A DNA stretch of 64,000 nucleotides from Symbiodinium kawagutii (Eukaryota; Sar; Dinophyceae; Suessiales; Symbiodiniaceae), in NCBI GenBank assembly GCA_009767595.1, contig VSDK01028034.1, forward strand, positions 49,985-113,984, read 5' to 3'. A model generated the notes under the pieces. The model was not told the origin of the DNA. It made no database searches and worked only from the letters and a program-made list of their open reading frames with translations. Shown piece by piece: positions 33,701 to 47,901 of the stretch. The stretch's first letter is position 1; every line of letters begins with the position of its first letter. Position numbers and translations under genes: made by a program.

Positions 33701-36700
33701 GGTTGCTGTTAAACAGATGGGTCATCCACCATTGTTCATCGCATTGCAGATGCTGTGTTCGACGACAACGATTTCTCCAGAAGCTCGCCAGTGGTCGAGT
33801 TCTCTCATCCCTGGGCTCTTTCACCCGTATAATGGACGGAAAAGTGACCAACATAGCTCAACGGTCATTAACAACACTGGAAAGAAGCAACATATCATTT
33901 TTTCCCCTGTAGTATCCACCATTTACGATCTCCTGTTCTGACAAATGTGGGGATCATGGATGATGGATAAGAATGGTCAACTGCAGCCGATCATGTTAGA
34001 CATCGGCATGTTCCAACTCTCCGCAACCTCCTCAACTTCGTGGAGGTTTGGTGCTGAAATGTAGCCCTGTCTACGTGCGCAAAATGGAGGACAGTGCCGC
34101 CTGCGTGTCCCAGTGGAATGTCACCACTTGGTTCATGGGCAGATTGAACCAACGAGGGGTGAACCACAGGGCGGTTTTACGATGCTTCAGAACTGCTGCA
34201 ACGACCAGGTTGACGCGATCTTTGCAGCATTGATCTCACACAGTCAGCATGATAAAATGTGATATAGTATACTGTATATGGAATAGATTTATGTCTTATA
34301 TTCGCATACATACGTACATATACAAAGATGTATGGTCAATTCATACTCCACCACTATGCGGATAATCAAATCAACAATGATGCTTGTTGATCAGTGTTGC
34401 TGGCCGCTTCAAAATTAACAGTCGAATGTTCCCCTTAATCGAACCGTTAGCCATCAATGTTTGTTCACCAATTCATACGGCTACGACCTTGATCATCAAC
34501 CATGACCAAACATCACTAATTAAACCATGAGCAATCGTCAAGAACCATCAACAACAATCGCTACATGGTTACAAGTATATTCTCAACCCGACGCGGGCTG
34601 GCAATCACCCATGATGTGTTTACTCCTGTGCGCAACTATCGGAACAGGCCTGATTCCCGGATGATCGACTTCTTCAACATTACCAAGACACTGGAAAACT
34701 GCCAACCATCTGCCACTCACCTGATTTGCCACAGCCACGGTGACCAAAAGAACATGCGATGGGAGAATAAGTACCTGGCTCGTGTTGTGCTCCCGGATAC
34801 GCACTTGAAGTCAATGATCTTTCCAGATATCTTGCACAACAAGGAGCTGAACGATCCGGACATGAAGGCAAAGACATCAGTTTTGTTCAACCCAGGTGGC
34901 AGGGACCTAAATTCCTTTGCAAAGCTCTGGGATCAGCCATTAGGGCCACACATGTTCTCTGCCGGCCCCGCGCACATCCATGGCTCAACAGTTTTGTGCG
35001 ATTTGTCATTCAGGGCAATTATAAGGCGCCACATTTGTGGAGAGCTCCCTCTGACTTTTCACGCAGCTGGAGCATTAACTTATGAAGGCTCTTGGCTCTC
35101 TGCAATTCTGGAGGAAAGCATTTCACCATAAACCCACATTTTCTATCATTTTCATTTTCTTTGCAACATACAATTTACGATTATGTATAGGTAATCCACC
35201 ATTCTTAACTAGCATGATGACCACAACCGTGATCACGTAGGTGGAATTTGATGGCAGCCATGCGTGCCAGCGATTATAGTTGTGACATCATGTTTGGGTG
35301 ATTATGTAGTTGATTCGACCATGCGTACCAACAAACCTTTATGATTGGAATTGATATCATTCATTTGCCTGTATAGATATCAGTATTCACTAATCAATAC
35401 CATCAGTAGTGTCATTGACATCAACATGAGTGACTTGTTAACATTGTTAAAGCATTATATACTGATGTTCCTAAACCATTAGCCAATATTAGCAACCAGT
35501 ATTTGCTAACCATTGGTTGAACCTTATCAACAGTACGGTCATGATCATCGGTTACTACTGCAATCATGTACTAACCACCGCTACCCAATGATATTGATGT
35601 TAGTACCAACTGATACTTGACCCCCTCCAGCCATGTGACAATTCATCATCATCGTAGCATTTAGTAGATGGTTAGCCACATTTATTGAAATGGTTGTTCG
35701 GTTCTTTGTTAATAATGCTTAATTAATAGTACACCCCATCATCAACATTCTGTTAAAGTTAATCATTAGATATTTTATTCAGCTGTGATTGATGCTTCAT
35801 GAAAAGGTACCCATGATCATTAGATAGTCTATGATTAGATATTTGATTCAGCTTTTATTGGTACATGATTCAGCTCGTACCAAAGTTCGCCACCTTTCCA
35901 ACCAGCTCGAGCGCCATGCCTAGTCCTTGAAGGAGCGCCCGTCAGGAGCTCCCTCCTCCGCGAAGAGGAAGCCTATGGTTGGCTTTGGAGGCTCCTGTGC
36001 CACGATGGCCATGGCAGTGGGCAGCTATGGTGGGTAGCCATGGTGATTCTGGGTGCATGGCGGGGATGCTTGGTGATGGTTGGTGGTGGGTGATGCTTTA
36101 TTGGTGGTTGATGTTGGTGAACCAGTGTTGTTGATGGTCAGTTATTGATGTATGGAGATGGTTGGTGATTGTCGGATGACAAGTAGTGAGAGTTGTTGTG
36201 TTTTTGTTAACAATGAGTGCTTTATTGGTAATGATGGCTATGACCATCAACATCAAATAAGTATAGTTGACTATGATCTTGCAACCTTAGTGATGGATGG
36301 CTTACAAATATTGCTAAGAATGTCAAGAACGGTCGATGACTAATCATGCAGATTTCAGTACTCAATAACTGCAATGGTGATTGCCCATGGTGCCATGGTG
36401 ATTTCCCATGGTCAGGCTGAGTGTTTATTGATGCTACTGATTTTGTGATCACTTACGATGGTTGTTGATGATGGTTATTGATGGGTGTTGATGCATTGTC
36501 ATTGGTGATGGTGGTTGATGATGGTTATTAAAGCAAATGAAGGCCCAGTGAATCATGGTTCATGATGATCCATCTGCTGCTTATCGCTGGCCTATTCACA
36601 AGCCGATGAACCATTCATGGTGGTCAGTACTGGCAACTTGATAGGCTGGTACGGGCGACTGGTCACCAACCAACCCAGCTGCCAAAGAGAAATGGCTATG

Positions 36701-39700
36701 GGTCAATATTAACTAGCAATGGTGGGGGTTAATAACCAGCACAACTATAGGGAAAACAATGGTTAATGATTGGGAACCAGGGGTAGGGGGTTTTGACCCA
36801 AAGTCAAATGATCACTTGAACACAATCGTGGTTTGTTTTGACGGCAACCACAATAGAAACAGGGTAGATTCATTGTTTGCTTCTGACAACCATAGCAGTT
36901 GACCATCCACAGACAGTTTCATTTGTTATTTCTGATAGCTACAAAGTAAGGTTACTTCATTATGGTTTCAACGATGGTACCAGCAGATTTTAGCCACCTA
37001 CCAGCAGATGGTACCAGCATATGTTGGTTTTACATAAATGTTTCTGAATTCGTGATTAATAGTAAAAAACTACTGGTAAACAAACCGCACTAAGACAACC
37101 TACATTCTCGTAATCAACCTGGATGAGTGGAAAATCTACCATTCATACCTAGTTTACCACTAAGAAATGGTGATTTTGAGCGCAACCAGGTTAGGCATTG
37201 CCAGGCGGTATGGCCATGACTCCATGACTGACAACGTTGTTACTGTACTTGGATCTTGATGGTGGATGGCATGTCGTGCGCATGTCTTTATATCCTTTGG
37301 AGATGGTTTCTCAGAATAGGGAACCCAAAAACTATATATTTGGTTTATTACTCTATACAGCTATTATTGGATGATTTGGGGGGCCTTATTTCTGAGAAAC
37401 CCCCATAAGAGTGAGTTGTGAAGTCTGGGAGGGACTGACCATTCTAGTTGATCAACAACCATACTAAATCCATAGTGGTTTAAATCATCGGAACTTGGTT
37501 TGTCAAATTGTTCCATGGTGAATCGTCCGCCATCATACTGTTTCATTTACCATAGTTCAACAACTATGGGTACTCCTGATCGTGCTTAGTTGGTTTGTTT
37601 GTTGGTAAGCTGGCTCACTACGAATGGCTAAATTGCACGTTGATAGTTGTAGTAAGTAGTCATGTTGAATTGCATCTTACAATTTGATTACATGTGCTGG
37701 TCCAATTTGGTCCTCAATGATTTCATTATCTTAGCTGGTTCACTATATCAGTGTAATATTTTACACACCTACAATGATGCCATGCTTAGCCATAGCATGC
37801 CAAGTTGGTGAAAACTACATCAAACATATATTGACTGTGTTTTTTACTTATTATCATAATCATGGACAATTTGGTGACCATGTACACATACAGTAAATTT
37901 GTAATTATTTCATTCTTGACTACATAACCCTACATTCAACAAAAAATGTATGAATTCTTATCTCACAATGATTCTCAACCACCATCTCATCAACAATCAA
38001 TTTCGTTTGTAACCACTATATACACTACACATCTAAATCATATCTAACCAATGACTTTCCAAATCATTTCGCAAAGTTTTTACCGGAATGACCATCTTCC
38101 TCCCAGCCTTCCCCACCTGGGGGCCCTGGGGGCGCCGTTGGCCCAACCTTCGCATGGCACGTAACGGAGGGCATCACGGATCTCATGAACCTGGGTTCTG
38201 TGCTGCGTTCCGCGGCCTTCTTCGGCGTTGAAGGTGGGGGGGTTCGGTGACCCGTGGTGGATGGAAGTCACGACCCGGTGCCACCAGCTGGGATGACTCG
38301 TTGATGGGGTAGTTCAGGAGGGTAGCTACCAGGTAACCAGATGGCTAGTTGCTACCCCAACATGGAGGGTAAGGTATCACTACTGATTAGCAGGTATCAC
38401 TACTGACTGTTATGGCATGTTGGTTCACTACCAGGTATCACCCCAGCTGTGATGGCTAAGCAGATTGGTCAGTAGGGTAGGTTCACTACGGCTGGATGAT
38501 CATCCCACGGCTGGTTACTGGTTAGTAACCATGGGAATTGTGAGCCATTTATCACTGATATAACCCCCAGAAAGGGTACAGTAGTTACTAATGATGGTTG
38601 TTTACCAGTTACTAAATGGGATGGTCATCCAAGTAGGGTGACTACCAGGTGACCAGCTAACTGGGGCAAGTACCACTAGTTCTTGATGAAGGTTGATCTT
38701 GAACCGACATCCTGCATGATGTTAGTTGTTGACAGTGATATAGTTGTTGAACATGATAGATGATCATCATGAACTAACATCCCTAGCACGTTGATGTTGA
38801 TGGGTGTTGAACTTGTTGATTAGTGATGGTGGTTAAGGATAGCATTGGTACTGCTGGTGAATGATGACCGTTGGTGTTTAATGATGCTGGTCTTGACATA
38901 AGGGATGGTTTATGGATACAACCACCATCACTAGGGGATAGCCATTATTAACATTAAACCACTCAATAGTCCAAATGCTAAGGATGGTTCAAGATTGTTG
39001 ACAATCGATCCTGGTTGAGTAGTAGATTATCAACCATTTATAGTAGTAAACCCATTTTGAGGGTCCCCTATGTTAAGAAACCACCATATAGTCCAAATGC
39101 TAAGGATGTACACTCCTTTGCCCTTTGCGCAGCGGGCGCGGGGAGGTGTGATTTGCGAGCGGGGCTGTGCAAAGTACACGCCCGTGGCGGCAAAAGCCTC
39201 GGTCTCTTGGAGTGGAATGCCGCCTGTGATGGGCCCCGTTCCACAAGGGTTGAGGTTGTTAACCAACCAACCAATGGTTCAACATAGTTCATGGGGAAAA
39301 TAGCCAACACATAGTTTGACTAGCTGATTATTGGGGAAAGTAACCAACAAATACGAGGGGAAATGCCAGTGGGTTTTGCATTTCCCAACCAACCAAGGGT
39401 TCAAGTCGCTGGTTCATGGTGAATAAAGCTGGGGATACCAACAATAGTAGGGGATACATCAACTATATGAAGGGCATTGGGTTAAGGCTAAGGCTTTGAT
39501 CATTAATTTATGGAGGATGATAACCAACAACGATAGTTGGAAAACAATGGTTGATGATGGTAGGCCAGGGGTAGGGGGTGAAATGCCCCATAGCCATGTT
39601 GATAACAAACCATAAAAATCGACCATGATGGCTACGAATTGGTTTATAACTAGGGTAATTACCAGGCAAATGGTAGATTGAACTGTAGTTGACCCAGTTG

Positions 39701-42700
39701 GCTTATTGACCAACTAAGTACGAACTGACAATGGCGGGGGGTGCACCCCTTGTAGAATAAGTGGTTTTGGGTGTTTCATAGATGGCTAGAAATGTTTGCT
39801 GAGAATGATGTTTGCTTGTGGTGGAAAATCTTAACGGCGAACTCTTGTGATTGAATTTTTTTGGGTTTTTACACGTTGGTGCTCCCCAGTTCTAAGTTGG
39901 TTAGTACACCATTTTGACTATGTGGTGGTTTCTTAACATAGGAGACCCTCAAAATGTTTGGTTTACTACTATACAAGTTGTTGATAAACCAGATGATTTG
40001 GTGTCCCTTATTTTGAGAAACACCCATATCTACCATAGCTGGTAGTCACCCTAGTGAACCAACCAAAGTTAGCTATTTTTCCGCACCACCTCGTACCATG
40101 CATGGTTCAAAGTCCAAACCATACTAACTAGTTACCAGCAATGTGATGATCAGCCGAGCCACATATCCCTATCCATGGTATCCAGCGATTTTTTGTGGAT
40201 TTTTATCCACTATAGTCAATAAGTACCACAAATATCCACAAATTGTGAACCACCACAAATTGGGACTCACCGACTTACCACGAATGAACGGGTACGTTTG
40301 ATAGTTTGTGTGCTTGATCATGTTCTACTACCAGCCGCTATTGCCATGAATTGAGTATTGTCGGCTTCTGCAAGGAGGTTGTTCTTTTTTGTTGGTTACA
40401 TTCAGCATGTCATTGCCATTTTGTTTGATGATATCAGCGATATTTCTTTGATACGTGGCTCATGAGTACTTTTTGTTTACTAATCATTACGGTGAAAAAA
40501 CAACAAATGACTACTTAATACTCCTGTTGCTTCCTAATTATTTACGTTTATTGCTCATCATGGTGACTCATGACTGACAAGCGTCACTTCCCCAACCAGC
40601 GAGAACGCGAGAACTTGTTGATTCACCACCAGGTATGAGCCAGCCATGCCAGTCGTGCCCGCCCCCAGGCCGGTGCTGGTGAGATGATTTCGCTGTTCTC
40701 AGTGAGGAAACTGCAACGACTGCTGCCGAGGCCTGGCTTCAGTGGTTGCTGGGCTTTCAGGGTTGGTTGGTTGGTTGGGTGGGTGCGAGGGAGGCCAGGA
40801 GTCGTCCAGGGTATCGCCTTAAAGGTGTTTAATGCAGGGGAGCGAGGCCAGGAGCGGGCCCCCAGGAGTATTAAATGGTAGTTAACAAAACCAATAGAAA
40901 CCAACTAAATCCGGTGGGTATATGATCATCAATCATTTATGGCGACACAAAGCCGCTGTACTGGTTGATTTGATATATTTAGCAGTTCGGTTACACGGTT
41001 TCCTTCACGCGTTACATGGCCAGCGTGACAGTGGGCTGAACCTGCCGGTGGGAGCCATCCACGACCTGCTTCGCATGGGCAGGTCTTGAGGCCCAGGGTC
41101 CGGCTCCTGGATACGACGAAGGCAATAGCAAATGTCGATGCTTGCAGAAGCTATTTAAACAGTTAACCAAGCATGTGAATAGTTAAGCATAGCAGTTTAA
41201 CCAAGATGCACTGACCAACTTGCTTAACTATAGCAGTTTACCAACTACTATGCATGTTGGCAGATGGTATGCTCCAATAGAGGGTAAATGTTAACCCTCT
41301 ATTTGCATCTTGTAATAGGAAATGGATGCAATTCAACATCCACTGCCACAAGATTGATTCCCCCATATTTCCTTCCAAAAAGGACTACATTGATTGAACA
41401 AAAACAATAGGAGCAGTAGCTAAGAATGGCCCGGCCAAGATTCAACAATTTCATCCTGATGTCCCAAACAAGGACCCCTCTCCAAATTGTGAGTGAGGAG
41501 TGCCCAAGGAGCCAGGGGGCCCACACCAATCAGGATGTAAGATTTGCATAGTTGATACACCAACAAAATACGAGTTAATTAGTACTAGTAACCTTGGTTT
41601 AAAAGTCGCTCAATTGCCTTGTGTAGGAACTTAGACATTGTTTGCCAATGTTTGCTATGTGTTCTTCTTTTGAAACATGCCGTCAATACTAGCTATGGTC
41701 CATAGATACATACATGTAAACTGTATATTGGTGTCGTCTTGCAATGGGGAAATCCAAAAATGGATGGTTTATTGCTATAGATGCTGAACAACCTGGATGA
41801 TAACTAGGGGTACCCGTAGAAATTGAGAAACCATTTATTACCATCATTAACCCCTACTATACTAAGCATTATAGCTTATAATTGACCCTTTATTCGCCAG
41901 TTGATGTGAATGGCGATTTCTTAAAATGGTTTACCCCAAAAATGGATGGTTTCTTGCTACAAACGATTAATAAACAGGATACAGTTGGATGATATGGCAG
42001 TGGGTCAAAACCCCGTACCCCTGGTTCCCCCACTATTAACCATTGATTTCCCTATTGTTGTTGGCTATTATCCCATACTATTGGTTGGTTAATATTGACC
42101 CATAGCCATATCTGGGGTACCCCATTCCTTTGAGAAACCACCAACTGCTGCGGCCGCGCCAGGGCCCGAGAGCAGGGCTGGTCAGTGGTTGGAGCTGCAC
42201 TGCCAGATGCTGAGAGACTTGGCGAAGCGCCATGGCCTTGGTGAATGCCGAAGGTGGTTGGTAACATGAACCATTAATAGTGGTTAATAGTGGCTAATGA
42301 TGGTTGAAACCAAGGGTTATAACCATTAAGAATGGTAACATGAACCATTTTCGGTCATAAATATTGGCATAAAATCAAACAAATGATCATTTAGTTAACT
42401 ATACTAACATAACACGTTTGATTACTAATGGTCATACATGGTTTATTGGGAGTAATGTTCGACACTACTAAATAGTGGTGAACTTTCATCAATTACAAAC
42501 CATTACTGTTCATAAATGGTTGATAAATAGGAATGGTTAGTAATGGTAGTATGGTTGCGATGAGTAGTAACGGTAGTTATGTTGTTCATAAATGTTCAGT
42601 AATTTTAGGTGGTACTGGTTACACTTGTTGATAATGAGGTTTTGTAGTAGTTTATGCTTCATTTATGATGGTTGAGAATGGCTGAGAAGCAACTATCAGA

Positions 42701-45700
42701 GCACTGTCCTCCAGGGAACCTTAAAACAACGGTTGACTCATGCCAAGAAGGCGGGGGTCGAATCGGCGCACAGCCAAAATTAGTTGTCGGATGCAACATG
42801 TGGTTTGCTCATAAGCTGTGAATATCCTCAAACATTTGTTTGGGTACCACCACCTTGGGAAACACCGTGAGTCTACTTGGCAATCCTCCATGGCATCGAC
42901 AGGAACAACGAGATTTGCAACCATTGATCTTGATCAAAAGACCACTTGCTCCAATACTGCATGGGTGTTAATGTGTTTTCAGTCATATGTAATTAGTGTT
43001 TTGATTGATCAATTATTAATGTGTTTGCAAATAGTGATCATAGTGGCTTCATCGATCAAAACACTAATAGTTAACCTTTGTGAAAAACTTATGTTGCAAA
43101 GATCGATTATTATAATGACTTATACTATCTTGTTGTATATTCCCATTTCTGATCTACTTACATGATCTTACATGAACCTTTGTGAAAGACTGAAAAGGCG
43201 CTCAAACTTGGCGCTGGCATGGGCGAGTCTCTTGTGGCTTCCAGAAGATCTGATACTCCTTCAAGTTTCTATGGAATATGAGTTTGTGACACATCATATA
43301 CTCTACGTGGTACAACAGGTTTCATGCCCACAAGATTATCGACAATTTGTCGTTCCCACCATGTGTGATATACTGTAATTTATTTTTTCCAAAAAGACAC
43401 ACCACATGGATGTATCGATATTGTTCTTGTCACAATACACCCCGATGCGCCCCGTACCACTGGTGTATCACTGGCATTTCTTGATTATTTTTGATTTTTT
43501 GTTCATTATCAATCCAGGATTGGTTGTTCTCAACACCAAACATCCTGACGCACCCTCAATAGCCCCAACACACCAACGCAAGAGTATTCATTAGCGAAGA
43601 GTTGCACACAAGAGTTTGTTTACTATTGATTAACCACCCATATTTGTTGTTTATCCGTTTGTTATTCCTATGCTCTCATTGTTGGCTGTTCACCAACACC
43701 CACCTGCATGAAATATAGTTCTCCCATCATGTGGTTGACTGCTAATCGTTACTAGTGTGCCCCATGATTCCTGACTGGTTAGTGGTTTCAAACATTTTTT
43801 TATTTCCCTAGTACTACCAATAAATGGTTGGTTCGTTGGTCGACAAATCTATTTTTCATAGGGGGCTCAACCACCGACCAGATTCACCATTCAGCCATCA
43901 CTTTCCAATTCTTCGCGCTTAGTCATCACGTAGCACTCTATCATCCATTCAACCCAACCAGCTAATGATCATCACTTACCATTGTTACCATTGTAACCAT
44001 TATAACTATCAATCATCATTAACCATCGTTAGCCATCATTATCCATGATCAGCATTGTGCCCTCATGATTCTTGACCCTTCACCACCCTAAACCACCCAC
44101 GAAACCACCCTGAACCAACCACCAATGCCACCTGCCCCTGCGCGAAGCGCGGCTCAGGAGTTTGACGCCTTTCAGCTCGCTGGATGACTTCGTGCCGCGG
44201 GAGGCGAGCTGCACGGAGATCGACGCCGATCGCGACCGGTTGGGGCGAAGGGCGAACGGGAGAACCATGACCAAACGTGGATGACTGCATGGTGGTCATG
44301 GATGGCCATGGTGGTTAAACTAAAATGGATGACCATTTTTTTTCCATTTCCAGGGCTGTAGAAGGGTAAACGGATGACCATGGACATAAAAATCACGGGT
44401 GATGATGTTGAAAATGGGTGATTTCATGGTGAGCATGGTAAAAAAACTGCAAAAATCTGGTTGCTCACAAGGGAAAACCACCACCAGTAGTCATCATGTG
44501 GAGATAGATCATTCCAACTATCAAACAAATGGCTCCGATGAACATGCCAGCAAGCTGGATATGTTTTGTCAGATTGTTAAAACCAGATGCTGCGTGTATG
44601 GTACATGTACCCGCATTTGGGTTACTTTGGGGATGCAAGTAGATAGATATACTATCCCTGGAGAATGAGGGCATCCTTGCAGGGGACCCACAATGTCGCA
44701 AAACTCAGTTGATCAGGTGAGTCCCTGAGAGGATTTGGCGCATTGATTCACATGAAACTAACATGAAACTAACAGTAGAAATAAACCACAAGTTTAAACC
44801 ATAACCATTGGCTTGGAACCGATATGAACCGACCATAGTTTCACTGGTTAGATTGGAAAAAAAAACAAAAGTCATCAACAATAGTTTGACCATGAGATTG
44901 GAACCAACCATACTTTCAAGCATTAAAATTCAACCATCATCCCCGTTTTGGCAATTGTTTAACCAGTACTGGATGAAGAACCTCCTTTTGTGGTGCCTTT
45001 TCAACCATGGGTGACTAATCTCCGCATGAGATACCCATCGATGAATCAACCACTATCCTTCTTTGTTTAGCCACAATGAGCAATCAAACATATTGTAACT
45101 ATGAGATTCAACCATAGTCCCGTATTTTGAATCCTAGTTTACCCTTGTTGACCATTATCGACTATTGTGTATCAAGTTACTATCAACCTGGTTTTGGATA
45201 ACCATAAAGTCACCACCTATGTTTATCAACTCTTATCCAACTATAGTTGCCTATATTATCCAACATCCACATACATTCACCATTTCTCAATTATTATCCA
45301 CCACTCATCAACTATTATTCGAATCATTTATCAACTATTCTTCACCATTTATCAATCATTATCCACAACTCATCTTTTATTATCCAAATAAAAGGCCCGC
45401 TGCCTTTCAACCATCGACCCGGGCCTCCCGGGTAGGCGGGCGTGGTGCTTCTCTTGGGTCCCGAGGGACCTGGTTTGAGAACCGAGCTGAAAGATCTCTG
45501 CGACCAGTGACGCGATGGCGGAGCCGCGCCAGTTGGGTCGTCCGTGGCGGGTGAAGGATGGATTCTCAAGCTAGTTTGGGGACCCCCAAAAATGGTTGGT
45601 TCATTAGTGTTTATTAGTATAAATGAGTAAGATTAGATGATTTGGGGGGGTCCCCTATTTTGAGAAACCTCCATATCTTTGTGATTAAAGTTGTTTAGCC

Positions 45701-47632
45701 ATCAAATCCAAGCCTTCCAGTAACCTCTATGGATGGTAACCAGGGAAGCCCCATGTGGTCCACTCACTAGCTCCTAACTTGCTGGGGAGTCTGCTTGCAT
45801 GTGCCCCGGCCATGGAGTATTTGGACTGGTACGTCGGATTTTGGGATTTTGGGAAGGTTTCCGGTGGTTCCAGGTTTACGATGGCTAATCATCCTGGCTA
45901 CGACCCATGTTTGTAGTTTAAGAAAATATGTGAGTAGTGCGGAAATGGGCAATGAATATCACAGGGGAGAAAATGGTGGCGGTTTATAGCAATCAATAAG
46001 TAACAACAAAAATGCATTTAGTAGCAATAACAACATTGACGTCGGTGTGAATCATACAGGAGTCAATTTGCCAGCATTTATATTTATATTGTTTATTGGT
46101 TTGCAATCTAAAATGCAACTGTGTTGATGTTGTTTTTGCATGCGAACATTAGCATATCTTACCAGACATAGTGCTGATATACTTGAGCAGTTGTGCGAGG
46201 CGAGGTACTGTATTATCTTAAGAAATGTATATATATATATGATAAATATATATATATATATATATTTATTTATTTATTTACATATATGACATGAAACTAT
46301 TTTGAATCATGAAAAGTTAGAGAAGAATGTAAAGCATAATCTACAATGTCGTAACATTTGCATCATCCACCAAATGATACACTTCTATTGTAGCCCATGT
46401 ACATATACTCCAACCTACAAGTCAAACACATGTGTCAAATGTTTACCTATTGAACTTCTCTTGAAACCACGTGATTGATTGCTTCCGTGTTAGTTCCCTG
46501 CATAGTCTATCTATCTACTGGTATCTATTTATTTATTTATCTATCTATCAAACTAACTATCTTGAAATCTATCTGTTTTGAAATCTAGTGCAATTTATCC
46601 ACTGCTATCTAATCTAACCCAATCAAATTTTCTTGTCTTTCAATCCAATCAATCTATTCATTTGTCTCTCCTATTTACCCTCTGTCAAACTAAGTGGTTG
46701 TGCTTAAAACCACATCTTTTGGGGTAAAACATGGTAAAACCATTGTAAATAGTTGATTTTCTACGCAGCTAGCTTAGCTTGACAGGGTATGTCTCTTCCT
46801 TCCGAAACATGCCTGGTGCCGTAGACTCCCCAGGTTGGTGGGCATCCGCGGAGTGGGCCAAGTCGACGGCTTGGACTCATTGAATGCTGGAGTGGCAGCA
46901 GGACAGCGGTGGCAGAGCGGTGGGAGCCCTGTTATGGCTAACCACGATGAATCTATGGTTAACCATGGTTGATAGGCTGGTTGGTTGTTTATCCCATGAT
47001 TTATAGGGTTTAATCGTCCCAGGTGGTGCAGGATTTCCTCTATCAACAGTAGTGGTTTCTAAATGTGTGTTTTTCTTTCTTTAAGAGATTACCCCATGAT
47101 TAGACTGATAGATAGATTCATTGATAGCGACGTTTTTACATGTATTCAGATGTATATATTGTGCATTCATATGTGCACGCTTCATACGTCTTTTTGTATG
47201 TGAATTTTGTTCACGCCAGGGAACATGTTGCTGAAAAGTACTTGCTTTTTGGCATGCCGGTCAGCAGAAATAAAGACCCATTATGACGACTTTTTGCGCA
47301 TGCAATGCTGCATATGACTATGTTCATATGATATCTTTTGCGGCCTGAGCTTCATCAATTAGCATATGACTTTTGAACCTCATTTTCCAATATCTTTGAG
47401 TTTTCTTTTTTGTTGTGCTTCCCAACTGTCATGCTTCGCAAGGATGATCACAATTTTTGATGGACACCATGTGCTGTAGCCACCCTGTAGAGTAGATCAA
47501 GCTATGGTTCACCAACAGGACGAACCACCGTATGACACAAACCTCCCAGAACCACCAGCTGCAGTCACCACGATTGCTGGTAAACTTGGCTGCATGGTAC
47601 ACGGAGCTGCACGTTGTAAACTGATATTGCCA

Positions 47633-47703
<71 letters not shown>

Positions 47704-47704
47704 C

Positions 47705-47739
<35 letters not shown>

Positions 47740-47740
47740 C

Positions 47741-47775
<35 letters not shown>

Positions 47776-47776
47776 C

Positions 47777-47811
<35 letters not shown>

Positions 47812-47812
47812 C

Positions 47813-47865
<53 letters not shown>

Positions 47866-47866
47866 C

Positions 47867-47901
<35 letters not shown>

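Noticed and set aside
40838-40867. Mini-exon reading GSEARSGPPG as SpoU motif 2
   Set aside because: A far better motif 2 (LLLGPEGPGL) with good borders and phase is present at 45436.
41024-41089. RDSGLNLPVGAIHDLLRMGRS plus stop as the C-terminal exon
   Set aside because: The donor GGCAG|GTCTTG links it in phase to the GW-VVG exon, and true motif 3 with its own stop lies at 46834-49239.
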